Origin: a virus
Virus record (IMG/VR): IMGVR_UViG_3300024496_000043
Coordinates: 1 to 54,527 of that record
Direction: 5' to 3' (one strand)
DNA: 54,527 nucleotides
Part shown: positions 7,098 through 14,974 of the stretch, piece by piece
How positions within the stretch are numbered: the first letter of the stretch is position 1
Layout of the letters: the number at the start of each line of letters is the position of its first letter
Position numbers and translations under genes: made by a program
The notes under the pieces: generated by a model
Databases searched by the model: none
Told to the model about the DNA's origin: nothing
What the model saw: the letters and a program-made list of their open reading frames with translations, nothing else

Positions 7098-8495
7098 TTA
7101 ACTAATTGATTTTGAATTAGTTATAATATCATATTTTTCTTTAATTGGGTTAACTTCTTTGTATTTCTCCATTTTAACACTGAAAATATCAACCGCATCA
7201 TCAAATTCTTTTGGTGGGGTGGAATTTGCTTTACCTCTGTGTTGATTTAGATGTCCCTTTCTATATTGAATGTTTATTCTCTTGTTGCCTAATGATATTG
7301 ATGCATGTATGTATAATGACCCAACATTAAATTGTTTGGCCATACAATTCTTCATTATCATGCCCTCAATCTTAAATTGGTCTTCTGTTAAAATTAGTGC
7401 CGGCTTAAAAATCTTACCGTTAAATTCGATCGGTTCCTCCAAATCTTTTACCATATCTTCTGGTAATGTATATTTTAACTTGTAACCGAGTTTAAAATGC
7501 TTTTTGTGTAGCTCCCAACTATCCTTTAACGAAATCAAATGATGGCAATTATTTGCTTTTATTTTTACATTTAATCCATTACTTTTTAAAAACTCTTTTA
7601 AAACAAATAATTCTTGTATTGTATTGAGTATACCATCACTGGTGATTGCATCAACTTCATTATATTTTTTTAAAGATCTTGCGAGTGCTTTCTTTTCAGA
7701 TTCATCTTCACAAACAAATAACTTATTTGTTTTCATGTATTCTAAACAAATAGTTTCCCAATCAAATTCTCTAATATAGTCGACATAGTTCTCACCAAAC
7801 AGTGTGCACAAAAATCTAACTGATTTAAAATTGATTTTGGGTATTGATGGTTTCCTACTTGATAAAGCGCCGACCAGGTATTTGCTTTTGATATTAAACT
7901 GTTCTAGCACAGCTGGGACAAACTTGTTGTCATTTGCTTTAAGATATTTCTTTTTAGGGTAAGCTTCACATATATCCCAATAAACACAATCGTGGCCTTT
8001 TATTCCTTTCATCTTTAAATGATAATCTAACAATATATCATATAAAGGATTTACCCTATGGTCTTTATCTTGTTGAATGTCGCTTAAGCCTAGATCCGCA
8101 ATAATTAATTTGTAGATATCTAAGCATGCTCTTTTATACTTAACACCCCAGAAATTATGTCTCTTCTCTCCAGTAAAAAAACCTCTGCTTGTTAATTCAA
8201 TTAACATATCAAAGTTGTTTCTTTTAGCCCTAATAATATTCCTATGAAGAACATAATTGTTCTCTTTCTTATTTATTAGCCTATATATAACATTGATATC
8301 TCCATTTGTTTTATTAACTGTTAATCCATGTTCATATGTTAGATAATTTTTTCTACCCAATCTAGCATATTCTATATAGAATTCTGAAGTGAATAAAAGA
8401 AAATCATTATCAGAAGCCAACTTTAGTTTACATAAATTTTTTAGTGGCTTATTCCTCTCAAACTTCTCTTGTTCATGATAAAATAAAACTTCCAT
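7098..8495 (-). CDS. PcfJ-like protein, diverged copy
   Basis: This 465-residue basic protein shows the PcfJ-like layout: a long variable N-terminus with an EAYPKKKYLKANDNKFVPAVL segment, and a C-terminal core with EGMIMKNCMA, then a beta-hairpin region and QHRGKANSTPP. The sister gene at 8547-10448 has the same elements (DAYPTKKFLKKNDNKLIASIL; EGSHMHHCVASY; FCNAVPPERF). In PcfJ (PF14284, from conjugative plasmid pCF10) the core is EG-x-x-x-HC-V; here the histidine before the cysteine is replaced by asparagine. Biochemical function is unknown for the family. The 51-base gap and shared layout suggest an old tandem duplication. Confidence 0.6.
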   Translation of the reverse strand: MEVLFYHEQEKFERNKPLKNLCKLKLASDNDFLLFTSEFYIEYARLGRKNYLTYEHGLTVNKTNGDINVIYRLINKKENNYVLHRNIIRAKRNNFDMLIELTSRGFFTGEKRHNFWGVKYKRACLDIYKLIIADLGLSDIQQDKDHRVNPLYDILLDYHLKMKGIKGHDCVYWDICEAYPKKKYLKANDNKFVPAVLEQFNIKSKYLVGALSSRKPSIPKINFKSVRFLCTLFGENYVDYIREFDWETICLEYMKTNKLFVCEDESEKKALARSLKKYNEVDAITSDGILNTIQELFVLKEFLKSNGLNVKIKANNCHHLISLKDSWELHKKHFKLGYKLKYTLPEDMVKDLEEPIEFNGKIFKPALILTEDQFKIEGMIMKNCMAKQFNVGSLYIHASISLGNKRINIQYRKGHLNQHRGKANSTPPKEFDDAVDIFSVKMEKYKEVNPIKEKYDIITNSKSIS

Positions 8496-8546
8496 CTACA
8501 TCTTAGTTTACCTAAAATATAGATGGAAATTATGAATTAATAAACC

Positions 8547-10448
8547 CTAAAATAATTCTAAAAGATTACCGAAAACATCAGGCTCTTTTATTTCTAATTG
8601 TACACCATTTATTACTAATGGCACTTTTTCTTTTGATGTAGATTTAATTGAACCTCTGAAAATCTTTATTCTATGTCTTGTTTTTTCTAGTGCAAATTCA
8701 AATCTTTCTGGAGGAACAGCATTGCAAAAATATTTTTCTTGTACACATGATTTGTCCCTGACATCAAATTCACAAGTGACTCTTTCGCTTCCGGTCGGAC
8801 TACCTTCTCTAACCGAAACAATGATTGAACGTTCTTTGTCAGCATAGCTTGCCACACAATGGTGCATGTGTGAACCTTCTTCAGTGTACTCACCATCAAT
8901 TTTTAGCAATACTGGATAATATGTTTCAATTATATTGTTGTGCTCATCTTTAATCAGTATAGGTTCCTCAATATGTTTGATGAGCCTATCTTCAAAGATA
9001 TATTTGATACTAAACCCCTTTCTTATTGCTCGATCAATACTTGAAAACTCTAAGTGCTCGGTGTGAAAATCTTTAAGATTGGATGCGGTCATTTCTATAT
9101 GAGGTAAGTGTGCCCTTATTTTCATTAACATGTCAAGGTGATCATTGAAAGTATTGAGTTGTATAAGTTGTGTATTTCCATAGAATGTCACAACGTTGCT
9201 TTCTTCGTACTTTATTTTTTCTTGACTAAAGAATTCGTTTATTAGTTTCAATAAACATTTTCTTTCGGAATCTTTAATATCATACTCATACTTGTTTGTT
9301 AACGATCCATAAATAGAATCATTCATAAGTTCATTACTTTTCTTTTTAGGATTAATGAAAAAATTTTCATTAATATTGTTAATGTACTTATACAAGTTTT
9401 TATATCCAAAATACCTCGCTAATAATAATAGTTTTTTTATATCGATATCAGGATATTTGTGTAATAGTTTTATTGTTATTTTAGATTTAATAGACAACCT
9501 ATCAAGAATGCTAGCGATTAGCTTGTTATCATTCTTCTTTAAGAATTTCTTTGTTGGGTAAGCATCCATGATTAGCTTCTCATAGTCATTTGGAACTTTA
9601 ATTTTATTTGTTTCAACAAACACTCGCATGATCATAGATAAAACTTTAGATCCAATATTAGTATGATCTTTTGAATCAATCGTTTCGATGTATGGTAGCT
9701 TAGATAAAATAGAATGTGACAAACATTTAATAAATTCGCTATCATCAAAAATCTTTTTAGCTTCAAGATTTAAAGGATGTTCGTCTTTAGGATTATTGCT
9801 CCATGTGTGAATAACATTACCTGAAGTTCTACTAAAGAAATTAAATAAAACTTGCATTAAGTGTTTGAAGTTATTCTGTCTAATTTTGGGGGTTTTAACA
9901 CCTTCATAACTCATTACATTACCGGTTCTAAAGTTAATTTTAAACCCAAATGCTGAGCGGCTTTTCTTGAAGAATTTACTGTTTACTGTTCTGGCTTTCC
10001 TATGTATATAAAATCTAACAGAAATGGTGTCACCATCTATTGATATGTTTCTTTCGTGAATTTCTGTGGACACAGAACTAAAAGCTCTACCATAATGCTT
10101 TAATAAATGACGTTCTTTTGTTGTATAAAAGGTTTGAATACGGTTAGACCAATTGTCTAGCTTAATCATTTCTCCACCTTTTTCGTTGCTGTAGAAATAT
10201 TTTGTATTCTTTTTTTTATATTCCTTTTTGTTGTGAAGCATTATTTTAAACTTACCCCTAAGAAGTCTTCCAAGCTCTTCGCCATTTGCTACCCTAACCA
10301 CTTCTGGTGAAAAGAAATCAACATTATCTAGTTCTAAGTTTAAATCCTCGTGAACCTGGTTTTCCAGCTTTGATTCGATAGTTGAGTAATCTTTATATGG
10401 TTCGATAGTATAGAACTGAAATCTTTGGGTAAGTATCGTCTTTTTCAT
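8547..10448 (-). CDS. PcfJ-like protein
   Basis: A 633-residue basic protein with a PcfJ-type C-terminal core (about residues 520-600): YTEEGSHMHHCVASYADKE, then IIVSVREG, a cysteine-containing strand and YFCNAVPPERFEFAL. The N-terminal 150 residues are lysine-rich and tyrosine-rich, and DAYPTKKFLKKNDNKLIASI near the middle is shared with the adjacent paralog. PcfJ proteins accompany mobile elements and phages, but their activity is not established. Conserved His-Cys in the core suggests a catalytic or metal site. The gene begins in an AATTAATAGCTAATG leader and is divergent from the small basic gene at 10523. Confidence 0.65.
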   Translation of the reverse strand: MKKTILTQRFQFYTIEPYKDYSTIESKLENQVHEDLNLELDNVDFFSPEVVRVANGEELGRLLRGKFKIMLHNKKEYKKKNTKYFYSNEKGGEMIKLDNWSNRIQTFYTTKERHLLKHYGRAFSSVSTEIHERNISIDGDTISVRFYIHRKARTVNSKFFKKSRSAFGFKINFRTGNVMSYEGVKTPKIRQNNFKHLMQVLFNFFSRTSGNVIHTWSNNPKDEHPLNLEAKKIFDDSEFIKCLSHSILSKLPYIETIDSKDHTNIGSKVLSMIMRVFVETNKIKVPNDYEKLIMDAYPTKKFLKKNDNKLIASILDRLSIKSKITIKLLHKYPDIDIKKLLLLARYFGYKNLYKYINNINENFFINPKKKSNELMNDSIYGSLTNKYEYDIKDSERKCLLKLINEFFSQEKIKYEESNVVTFYGNTQLIQLNTFNDHLDMLMKIRAHLPHIEMTASNLKDFHTEHLEFSSIDRAIRKGFSIKYIFEDRLIKHIEEPILIKDEHNNIIETYYPVLLKIDGEYTEEGSHMHHCVASYADKERSIIVSVREGSPTGSERVTCEFDVRDKSCVQEKYFCNAVPPERFEFALEKTRHRIKIFRGSIKSTSKEKVPLVINGVQLEIKEPDVFGNLLELF

Positions 10449-10522
10449 TAGCTATTAATTTTTTGTTCCAAAACAAATATATAAAAAATTTCGGAATAAT
10501 TATAAAAATAAAGAAAAATATT

Positions 10523-10657
10523 ATGGCAAAAGCAAAAGGTTCATCAACCGCATCTAAAAAAGTTTCTTTCGGTAAAAAAGGTAAGGGTAAAGCTAGAAAA
10601 TCTTATGGCCCAAAAGACCAAAAACCAAAAAGATACAGAGGTCAAGGTAGAGCTTAA
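10523..10657 (+). CDS. Small highly basic protein
   Basis: A 44-residue protein (MAKAKGSSTASKKVSFGKK ... KRYRGQGRA) in which about a third of residues are Lys or Arg. It is the only plus-strand gene among the first 14 kb. Start choice: the ATG at 10523 follows AAAAATATT, while a longer frame from 10463 would begin with unrelated residues. Its composition suggests binding to DNA, RNA or the ribosome. I recall similar tiny proteins ending Y-R/K-GQGR in other large phages but know no function. Its stop codon overlaps the opposite gene's stop inside a small hairpin. Confidence 0.65.
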   Translation: MAKAKGSSTASKKVSFGKKGKGKARKSYGPKDQKPKRYRGQGRA

Positions 10658-10666
10658 TTTTTAAGC
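10652..10666. terminator. Compact hairpin holding two convergent stop codons
   Basis: GCTTAA-TTT-TTAAGC forms a perfect six-base-pair stem with a three-base loop. The stop codon of the plus-strand basic gene and that of the minus-strand NlpC/P60 gene both lie in it. It has only a short T run on either side, so terminator function is plausible but weak. Confidence 0.4.
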
Positions 10667-11136
10667 CTACCCCCTCCTCGGTACGATTTTAGATACTTGG
10701 GTTCTTTTAGTGAACTCACCTTAACACCCTCAAATTTATTTGCAGCGTGAACGAAATAAGTGTTTCCAATGTAAGCACCGCAATGCCACCCAGATGGGGA
10801 CTGTCTGCTACGAAAGAATACTAAATCACCTATTTGTAAACTATCACGTTTAACCCTTATAGTTTGGTTCCATTGTTTATATGCCACATTCTGTAGATCT
10901 AGATTATAAACATCTTTATACAATCTTTTAGTAAACTGTGAACAATCAATCCCCTTTTCGGTTTTACCTCCTAGTTTATATGGTTTACCTAACCATTTTA
11001 AAATAAAACTATTTAAAATACTATCTTCAACAAAAACCCCATCATCAAATTTTTCAAGGGGTATTTGTGCAATAGAGGCGGTCGATAATAATAATGATCC
11101 AATCATTACTATTAGCTTTAATTTGTTTTTTTTCAT
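10654..11136 (-). CDS. Secreted NlpC/P60 cell-wall hydrolase
   Basis: This 160-residue protein has a signal peptide (basic KKNKLK, hydrophobic core, cut near residue 23 after STASIA) and an NlpC/P60 domain: catalytic C65 in GIDCSQFTKRLY, H118 in WHCGAYIG, and H130 in VHAAN as the third residue. Such enzymes cleave gamma-D-glutamyl bonds in the peptidoglycan stem peptide. A signal-peptide endolysin would be exported by the host Sec system and act in the periplasm without a classical holin. The overlapping upstream membrane gene (11133-11438) makes a lysis pair plausible but unproven. Confidence 0.85.
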   Translation of the reverse strand: MKKNKLKLIVMIGSLLLSTASIAQIPLEKFDDGVFVEDSILNSFILKWLGKPYKLGGKTEKGIDCSQFTKRLYKDVYNLDLQNVAYKQWNQTIRVKRDSLQIGDLVFFRSRQSPSGWHCGAYIGNTYFVHAANKFEGVKVSSLKEPKYLKSYRGGGRLKN

Positions 11137-11438
11137 AATAAGCCTAATAAATAATAAGAAAGTTTGTAACCAGTAAACGCCCCTAACGCTGATGGTATAG
11201 GGAAGACAATAAGTTTACCTAAATCTGTTACATATTTCGGTCTGTTGACAATCTTACCCATGAAAAAATAATAAGTAAGATATCCAAGTAAAACTGCAAT
11301 GTCGGTTCTGGTGGCAATAAAAACAACTAATGTTGCCCCAATAAAACCAAATGTAAAATTATCTCTTATTCCCTCCCAAATCTCAAACCATGTTGCATCT
11401 TTCCATTCTTTATATATTTTCTGTGTTTTTTTTCTCAT
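11133..11438 (-). CDS. Small membrane protein beside the NlpC/P60 gene (holin candidate)
   Basis: A 101-residue protein with a charged amphipathic N-terminus (KKTQKIYKEWKDATWFEIW) and three hydrophobic segments (FTFGFIGATLVVFIAT, IAVLLGYLTYYFFMG, LIVFPIPSALGAFTGY). Its end overlaps the hydrolase start by four bases, so the two are coupled. Size, topology and partner fit a holin or pinholin, but there is no family match to support that. An ordinary membrane protein is equally possible. Confidence 0.5.
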   Translation of the reverse strand: MRKKTQKIYKEWKDATWFEIWEGIRDNFTFGFIGATLVVFIATRTDIAVLLGYLTYYFFMGKIVNRPKYVTDLGKLIVFPIPSALGAFTGYKLSYYLLGLL

Positions 11439-11454
11439 TAGTTTTTCTCCTAAC

Positions 11455-12570
11455 TTAATTACTTAGTGGTGCTTTGATCTTTGGATGGGACTGATAGTTT
11501 AATAATTCAAAACAATCAGGTCTGTAACTTAATATTTTTTGTTCGAATGTTTTTTCACCCAAGTGAGCCTTAACAGCTTCGTGTTGATACCAATTACGTT
11601 CTGTGATTTGTACTGTAGGTAATTGAAATGGCTCTCTGCTAATTTGTTCTTTTGCTTGTTCAGTGTGATTTGAGTATAAGTGTACATCACCTAAATTACC
11701 AATCAATTCATCAGGAACCATGTTTACTTCTCTTGCAATAATTTCTAATAATAAACCATAAGAAGCAATGTTAAATGGTAAACCTAAAAATGTATCCACA
11801 CTTCTTTGATTCCACATTAATGAAATTGCACGCTTTGGTGTGTTTCGTTTATCACACAACGCATCAGTAACCGTGTCACCAATATTAAAATTGCCTATGT
11901 TAACTCTCTCCATTAATGTTAATTCTCTCGTATAAACTTGAAATCCATAATGACAAGGTGGTAAAACCATTTGATCTAGCTGACCGACGTTCCATGCGCT
12001 CACCAACAATCTTCTACTATCTGGATTTGTTTTTAGATCTTTAATTAGGTTTGATATTTGGTCTATCCATTCATCACCCTCAACGTAAGTGTCGTTTCCG
12101 GTCAATGGGTCTTTTAGTGTTGTTTTAATTAACTTTTTTGTGTGCCACTCTCTCCATTGCGCTCCGTATATAGGCCCTAGCTCACCCCATTCATCTGCAA
12201 AGTCTTGATTCTCGCGAATCATTTGTTCAAATTGAGTAATATCCGCAACGTCACCCCCACCATCATATTGTTTAATAATAGATTTGGTATTTCTATAATT
12301 TTTATAAGCGTCGCCGCTCCAGATATGACAATCGTAATCCAATAAAAATTTGATATTAGTATCACCACGTAAAAACCATAGCAATTCTGTTACCATTGTT
12401 TTCCACGCCATCTTTTTTGTTGTAAGTAAAGGAAACCCTTCACTCATTTTATGACGAATCTGTCTACCAAAAACTGAAATAGTTCCAGTCCCTGTCCTGT
12501 CTTTCTTTTCAATTCCGTTATCCAGAATATCTTGTAAAAGTTCTTGATAATGTTTATCTATATTATTCAT
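11455..12570 (-). CDS. thyA: Thymidylate synthase
   Basis: Classical folate-dependent thymidylate synthase, which makes dTMP from dUMP. Diagnostic stretches are DRTGTGT (dUMP phosphate arginine R25), LLWFLRGDTNI, LGPIYGAQWREW, the catalytic LPPCHYGFQVY (C206), RSVDTFLGLPFNIASYGLL and GDVHLYSNH. At 371 residues it is about 100 longer than E. coli ThyA (264). Extra residues lie between residues 92 and 130 and between 142 and 172, as in some phage and Bacteroidota enzymes. All active-site motifs are intact, so it should be active and serve phage DNA synthesis. Confidence 0.97.
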   Translation of the reverse strand: MNNIDKHYQELLQDILDNGIEKKDRTGTGTISVFGRQIRHKMSEGFPLLTTKKMAWKTMVTELLWFLRGDTNIKFLLDYDCHIWSGDAYKNYRNTKSIIKQYDGGGDVADITQFEQMIRENQDFADEWGELGPIYGAQWREWHTKKLIKTTLKDPLTGNDTYVEGDEWIDQISNLIKDLKTNPDSRRLLVSAWNVGQLDQMVLPPCHYGFQVYTRELTLMERVNIGNFNIGDTVTDALCDKRNTPKRAISLMWNQRSVDTFLGLPFNIASYGLLLEIIAREVNMVPDELIGNLGDVHLYSNHTEQAKEQISREPFQLPTVQITERNWYQHEAVKAHLGEKTFEQKILSYRPDCFELLNYQSHPKIKAPLSN

Positions 12571-12573
12571 TTA

Positions 12574-13209
12574 TTAAATAATTTTAATTTTTCTATCTGA
12601 ACGATAGTAGTTTAATAATATCTCAGATAACTGTTTTTGGCCATTTTCACTAAAATGCACATCGTTTATTTCATTATCTGTTTCGTCTCTTATTGTCTCT
12701 AGATTATTAACATATATAGAAGTTAATCTATTATCAAATGCATTCCAATGAATCACATCGACATTTTTTATCATGTTATTAATCATTTTTATCCAACTGT
12801 TTACTTCTTCCACATAAAGTTTGTTATCACGGTTTAATAATATTTCTTTTAAAGTATTTGATGTGACATTTTCTAAATTATTGAAAAAGTCGACATCCAC
12901 ACTTGGTAAAATGCTACACCACTTTTTTTTGTTATTCACCATCCTAAATCTAATTGGTGAGCTCCACCCAAAAATTAATAAATCACCTTCTTTAATTTTA
13001 TTTGAAACATTACAAAAACTTTGAAGTATTGAATAATTGTCCGAACTACCAACCCCCAAATTATTTAGATTAAAACCTAAAATTTGTGATATATTGTCTC
13101 CATATACATTAGGTTTATAACCTTTCCAATCAATGTATTTTTTTGACCATTGATATGCTTCATCAAATGATGCGGTTAGACTATCACCAAATGTCCATAG
13201 ATTATTCAT
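12574..13209 (-). CDS. SGNH/GDSL-like hydrolase
   Basis: The protein (211 residues) begins NNLWTFGDSLTASF, giving the GDSL nucleophile S10. NLGVGSSDN is the second block, and DVHFSENGQKQLSE near the end supplies the Asp-His pair. These folds act as esterases or acetyl-transferring enzymes, often on carbohydrate. It is one of four such proteins in the window (others at 42054, 51606 and 53734) and is closest in layout to 53734-54414, which shares NNV/NLGxGSS and WSxxxRFRxVNNK patterns. It ends in KIKII, similar to the C-terminal tag seen further right. Confidence 0.75.
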   Translation of the reverse strand: MNNLWTFGDSLTASFDEAYQWSKKYIDWKGYKPNVYGDNISQILGFNLNNLGVGSSDNYSILQSFCNVSNKIKEGDLLIFGWSSPIRFRMVNNKKKWCSILPSVDVDFFNNLENVTSNTLKEILLNRDNKLYVEEVNSWIKMINNMIKNVDVIHWNAFDNRLTSIYVNNLETIRDETDNEINDVHFSENGQKQLSEILLNYYRSDRKIKII

Positions 13210-13567
13210 AAGATTTTAATCTTTTTTTGTTTTCTCTTTCACATTCACGAGAATATTTTTCTTTATACCCAATGATTCTATGGAACTCTCTATATGCGTC
13301 AGGATGTGTTTGTTTAAGGTGTTCTATTCCGTATTCATATTCAAAAAGAATATTTTCATAACGATTTTCTTTATTATCCCACCCATCCGATTCACTCTTG
13401 TATTCTATCTCTAAGTCATTAATAACTTTAGCTAAAGAATCTTCTTTACAAACATTATGAGCCTGTGGCGCAATCATGTCATGTGGCTTACGGATCGCAA
13501 TAATAGTTAACACCACTATTACTACTGCGCCAATACTAAGTCTAATTGCAGTATCTTTATTCTCCAT
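13202..13567 (-). CDS. Membrane-anchored helical protein, paralog of 6093-6395
   Basis: A 121-residue protein with one N-terminal membrane helix (about residues 9-26, LSIGAVVIVVLTIIAI) and a charged helical domain ending in RECERENKKRLKSYE. The segment NRYENIL ... YGIEHLKQTHPDAYREF matches the RYE...EHLKEVNP segment of the protein at 6093-6395, so they appear to share ancestry. A spanin-like topology is visible; the role is unknown. It overlaps the SGNH gene start by eight bases. Confidence 0.55.
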   Translation of the reverse strand: MENKDTAIRLSIGAVVIVVLTIIAIRKPHDMIAPQAHNVCKEDSLAKVINDLEIEYKSESDGWDNKENRYENILFEYEYGIEHLKQTHPDAYREFHRIIGYKEKYSRECERENKKRLKSYE

Positions 13568-13772
13568 TTTTATAATAAGCGTTTCTTTGGAATTGAATCC
13601 CCATAAAAAATGTTAGCCACCGTACACTAAGTCCAATAGCGGGAGTGGTTATTCCTGTCTCAAAAAAGACATCTTTTCTATAGAAAAAAACAACAGTTGG
13701 TATTATAAACCAATGGTGTTTCTTTTTATAAATAAAAAAATCTGTTAGGTACTTCGGTTCTTTATTCGTCAT
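13557..13772 (-). CDS. Small hypothetical protein with hydrophobic segments
   Basis: A 71-residue aromatic-rich protein with two hydrophobic stretches (HHWFIIPTVVFFY and LSVRWLTFFMGIQF). No family is recognised. It overlaps both neighbours by about 11 bases, typical for this operon, which is the main reason to believe it. Confidence 0.45.
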   Translation of the reverse strand: MTNKEPKYLTDFFIYKKKHHWFIIPTVVFFYRKDVFFETGITTPAIGLSVRWLTFFMGIQFQRNAYYKNGE

Positions 13773-14034
13773 AATTTCCTGTTGTTCTTCTTAAAAGTTT
13801 ATCTACATCGTCTTCACGTTCTTTAAGTTCCACCATACGAATATAGTAGCTATCTGCATTAGCTTCTGGCTGATTAGCTTTTACGTTTTTTTCAAACCAT
13901 TTGCTAAACCATTTTCCTTTGTACACAAGCACTTGACATCTTTCACGAAACTCTTCCGCGTCAGATTCATCTAATAAATCTTCTTCAACTAGTTTATTAA
14001 GAACTATGTCCTTCACCTTGTTGTAGTTCTCCAT
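13762..14034 (-). CDS. Small acidic helical protein
   Basis: From the start at 14034 it has 90 residues (MENYNKVKDIVLNKLVEEDLL ...); an ATG at 14052 would add six residues. It is charged and mostly helical, with the segment ADSYYIRMVELKEREDDVDKLLRRTTGN at its end. Unknown function. It overlaps its neighbours on both sides. Confidence 0.5.
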   Translation of the reverse strand: MENYNKVKDIVLNKLVEEDLLDESDAEEFRERCQVLVYKGKWFSKWFEKNVKANQPEANADSYYIRMVELKEREDDVDKLLRRTTGNYDE

Positions 14035-14236
14035 TTCCGATGTTAGATCCATTTTCTTTAAGTTTTTTTAAGCATTTAAAAATAACGTGGCTTTCCACGA
14101 TTGAGAATCTGTCATTACAGCCATCCAAAGCTATTTCTAATAGCTTGATAGCCAATGTTTTATCCATCTTATCTAAGACGGCGTCTAGGTCATTTTCATC
14201 CCTAAATTCCAATAAATCGTTAAAAATTGCTGGCAT
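13997..14236 (-). CDS. Small helical hypothetical protein
   Basis: I take the ATG at 14236 (MPAIFNDLLEFRDENDLD), which yields 79 residues. The longer frame reaching 14392 would run antisense through the DUF192 gene and is not credible. The sequence DAVLDKMDKTLAIKLLEIALDG then FSIVESHVIFKCLKKL suggests a helical bundle. It is the first gene of the minus-strand block and is divergent from the DUF192 gene, with 52 bases between them. Confidence 0.5.
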   Translation of the reverse strand: MPAIFNDLLEFRDENDLDAVLDKMDKTLAIKLLEIALDGCNDRFSIVESHVIFKCLKKLKENGSNIGNGELQQGEGHSS

Positions 14237-14269
14237 ATAGCTAAGATATGCAAAAAAAATTAAAAAACC

Positions 14270-14286
14270 AAATAAAGTATTTATTA
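14270..14286 (+). promoter_or_regulatory. A/T dyad before the DUF192 gene
   Basis: AAATAAAGTATTTATT sits three to four bases before the start at 14289. It is a near-perfect dyad (AAATAAA/TTTATTa). A nearly identical element occurs at 14696. It may be an operator or a promoter element. AT-rich DNA makes chance matches possible. Confidence 0.35.
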
Positions 14287-14288
14287 TT

Positions 14289-14645
14289 ATGAATCTAAGA
14301 ATTTCAAACCAGGAGTTTCCGGTAGAGATGCAAACAACCCCAGAAGAAATCCAAAGAGGTATGTCTGGTAGAGACATCCTAGATGGTTGCATGGGGTTTA
14401 AACTTAAGAAGGGGTACCATACATTTTGGATGAAGGATTGTTTGATTCCTTTAGATATAGTGTTTGTATTGAATGGTAAAATATCTAAAATTTTTAGAGA
14501 CTGTCAACCATGTTCTGAAGAAAATTGTCAAAGATTTGTTGGTCCTGCTGATCATGTATTTGAGTTCCCATCTGGTACTTGCGAAAATTTTAAAGAGGGT
14601 GATAGTGCAAATCTTTATTTAGGTACAAAATTTAATCCCGCATAA
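14289..14645 (+). CDS. DUF192 family protein
   Basis: A 118-residue protein with the DUF192 signature: an N-terminal strand, MSGRDIL, then the central HTFWMKDCLIPLDIVFV and a C-terminal PSGTCENFKEGDS. Most DUF192 proteins are exported or lipid-anchored and of unknown function; this copy lacks a signal peptide and has an extra pair of cysteines (CQPCSEENC), so it may bind metal. It starts the plus-strand block. Phage copies are not unusual. Confidence 0.85.
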   Translation: MNLRISNQEFPVEMQTTPEEIQRGMSGRDILDGCMGFKLKKGYHTFWMKDCLIPLDIVFVLNGKISKIFRDCQPCSEENCQRFVGPADHVFEFPSGTCENFKEGDSANLYLGTKFNPA

Positions 14646-14695
14646 GCTTTAACTTTTCAATTTTTTTACTTATATTTTCCCTATACTAATTTGTG

Positions 14696-14712
14696 AAATA
14701 AACTATTTATTT
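14696..14712 (+). promoter_or_regulatory. A/T dyad before the MGCGC gene
   Basis: AAATAAACTATTTATTT is a perfect seven-base dyad with a three-base centre, 15 bases before the start at 14727. It matches the element at 14270-14285 at 15 of 16 positions. An operator for the nearby ribbon-helix-helix protein, or a promoter, is possible. Confidence 0.35.
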
Positions 14713-14726
14713 TTAAAAGCAATACT

Positions 14727-14897
14727 ATGGGATGCGGATGCAAAAAAAAGACTAACGAAAATGTTCAGACCACAGAAGGTCAAGCAACAGCTACAGTGGT
14801 TTCTAACGACCAAACAACTCAACAAGAACAGACACAAGAGCAAATTGTGCAAGTAGCAGTCGCTCTCCGTGAGATGATCGAAAATAAGGAACTGTAA
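14727..14897 (+). CDS. Small Cys/Lys-headed protein (MGCGCKKK)
   Basis: A 56-residue protein beginning MGCGCKKKTNENV, with a Thr/Gln-rich middle and a C-terminal helix (QVAVALREMIENKEL). I recall similar tiny proteins with a CxC-KKK head in other large marine phages; no function is known. The two cysteines could bind metal. It is followed directly by an intrinsic terminator, so it is the end of a short plus-strand transcript. Confidence 0.65.
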   Translation: MGCGCKKKTNENVQTTEGQATATVVSNDQTTQQEQTQEQIVQVAVALREMIENKEL

Positions 14898-14900
14898 TAT

Positions 14901-14940
14901 AAAAATAACGGGTATATTTTTTTTATCCGTTATTTTATTG
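14901..14940 (+). terminator. Intrinsic terminator
   Basis: AAAATAACGG at 14902-14911 pairs with CCGTTATTTT at 14927-14936 (10 base pairs), with a T-rich loop and a T-rich end. It lies just after the stop at 14897 and separates the MGCGC gene from the sugar island. Confidence 0.8.
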
Positions 14941-14974
14941 CCCTAGTTCTATATAAAGATATATATATTCAAAT

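Noticed and set aside
13997-14392. Long minus frame that would overlap the DUF192 gene
   Set aside because: The part beyond 14236 is antisense to a recognisable DUF192 gene; the shorter start at 14236 fits the divergent arrangement.
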